Part shown: positions 63,347 through 64,000 of the stretch, in pieces
Layout of the letters: each line of letters starts with the position of its first letter
Numbering within the stretch: position 1 is the stretch's first letter
NCBI GenBank assembly: GCA_947498455.1
Contig: CANMKK010000006.1
Coordinates: forward strand, 1-64,000
From: an uncultured Aquimarina sp.
GTDB lineage: Bacteria > Bacteroidota > Bacteroidia > Flavobacteriales > Flavobacteriaceae
Direction of reading: 5' to 3'
Length of the DNA: 64,000 nt
The notes under the pieces: model-generated
What the model was told of the DNA's origin: nothing
Databases searched by the model: none
The model's input: only the letters and a program-made list of their open reading frames with translations
Position numbers and translations under genes: made by a program

Positions 63347-64000
63347 TTACAATCTCTTGATAATTGACACTGCTATCTCAACTCCAGACGTATTAAGAGT
63401 TCTAAAATGAGATGGTAATACTTCTGGATTACTAATTCCCGATGATTTAGCATCTAATTCTAGTTTCCTATACCTAATTCCTGGTTCTAAGAAGAATTTA
63501 TCCGATAGTTTTAACCTCAATTTCGCATCTATATGAAAACCTAAATTAGAATCGTATTGAATAGGGACTTGTGAGATATCATTTTCTGTAATCTTTAGTT
63601 TTCCTGGGATATTATAGTTTCCTCCTATACCAATTACTAGTCCATATAATGTATTCTCGGAAAGCTTAAACATTTTATTTACTCCAAAAGTCAAAAAAGT
63701 ACGACTGAAAGTAGCAGAACTTTTATTAGAACCATTATTTCCACTTTGTAACTGCAATGCTAAATTGTATTGATACCCTACTGTCCCATATCCATACATC
63801 CCTTTAAAAATATGATACTCTGTACCAATCTCTAGCCCTGCTCCTCCGCCGGGACTATATGCCATTGTCCCTCCATAATAATCCAAAGATTCATAATTCA
63901 ATCCAATACTTCCATTTAATCTTCCTATTAAATTAAACTCTTGTCCGTTTATATAACTACTAATAAGTATACAAAAAACAGTGCTCCAAAATATTTTTTT
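63347..64000 (-). CDS. Outer-membrane beta-barrel protein, 5' end cut by window
   Basis: At least 217 residues. The frame is open to the window end: it reads KKIFWSTVFCILISSYINGQEF, a signal peptide whose start codon must lie just outside the window. The mature part alternates like a barrel (GAGLEIGTEYHIF, GTVGYQYNLALQL, RTFLTFGVNKMFKL, FHIDAKLRLKLSDKFFLEPGIRYRKLEL) and ends VEIAVSIIKRL. An apparent TTG start at 63901 is an artefact of truncation. Ligand or role unknown. Confidence 0.8.
   Translation of the reverse strand, partial: KKIFWSTVFCILISSYINGQEFNLIGRLNGSIGLNYESLDYYGGTMAYSPGGGAGLEIGTEYHIFKGMYGYGTVGYQYNLALQLQSGNNGSNKSSATFSRTFLTFGVNKMFKLSENTLYGLVIGIGGNYNIPGKLKITENDISQVPIQYDSNLGFHIDAKLRLKLSDKFFLEPGIRYRKLELDAKSSGISNPEVLPSHFRTLNTSGVEIAVSIIKRL

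Noticed and set aside
63347-63901. Barrel gene starting with TTG at 63901
   Set aside because: The frame continues to the window end and encodes a complete signal-peptide-like stretch, so the TTG is internal.

Overview
The window is a 64 kb piece of chromosome from an AT-rich marine-type Flavobacteriaceae (Bacteroidota). The evidence is a protein carrying a type IX secretion C-terminal sorting domain, a PorT/SprT-like barrel beside rpoN, the order purH-mreB-mreC-mreD-mrdA-rodA, a tail-specific protease beside a DppC-like permease, and occasional TAnnTTTG promoter elements. Gene content and repeat style resemble Aquimarina-like genomes, but the genus cannot be fixed from sequence alone. There is no sign of a prophage, plasmid or complete transposase-bearing insertion sequence.

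Layout. 0.2-1.8 kb: a membrane protein, then a MarR regulator with a GNAT acetyltransferase. 2.2-8.2 kb: two paralogous pairs, each a coiled-coil lipoprotein plus a seven-helix membrane protein. The second pair runs directly into a histidine kinase with no obvious sensor domain and a NarL-type response regulator. Between the pairs lies a DUF559 endonuclease gene embedded in REPIN-like palindromic repeats. 9-17 kb: rpoN, a membrane protein, PorT, and an ExbB/ExbD energy-transduction operon whose two exbD genes are present twice, then tRNA-Ser(GGA). 17-19.3 kb: asparaginase, TatD and a small conserved protein. 20-33 kb is the most accessory-looking part. It holds an ECF sigma factor with a TPR anti-sigma-like protein, a divergent lipoprotein, a PKD/barrel protein, a membrane-anchored TPR-CHAT protease translationally coupled to a retropepsin-like aspartic protease, two tandem paralogues of an unrecognised ~470-residue family, an accessory formyltransferase and a tail-collar protein. 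33-37.7 kb: an adhesin-like protein with ten exact 330-bp repeats. 38-46.7 kb: an ABC permease, purH and the rod-shape cluster. 46.7-64 kb: a nuclease, a C39-VKOR-thioredoxin protein, DppC/Prc, surE-lpxB, a hybrid kinase, an NlpC/P60 lipoprotein, ComEC, a serine hydrolase, a small orphan and a barrel protein cut by the window end.

Functional threads. Several genes act at the envelope: ExbB/D, PorT, Mre/Rod, LpxB, Prc, NlpC/P60 and the sorted adhesin. Others are signalling modules: the two-component systems and the sigma/anti-sigma pair. The CHAT/aspartic-protease locus and the lipoprotein/7TM/kinase cassette are the best candidates for undescribed systems.

The intergenic DNA is rich in short non-coding repeats. 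Two families have terminal inverted repeats and exist as both ~160-bp and internally deleted ~70-80-bp forms, so they look like MITEs. At two places such an element sits between a stop codon and the gene's probable terminator.
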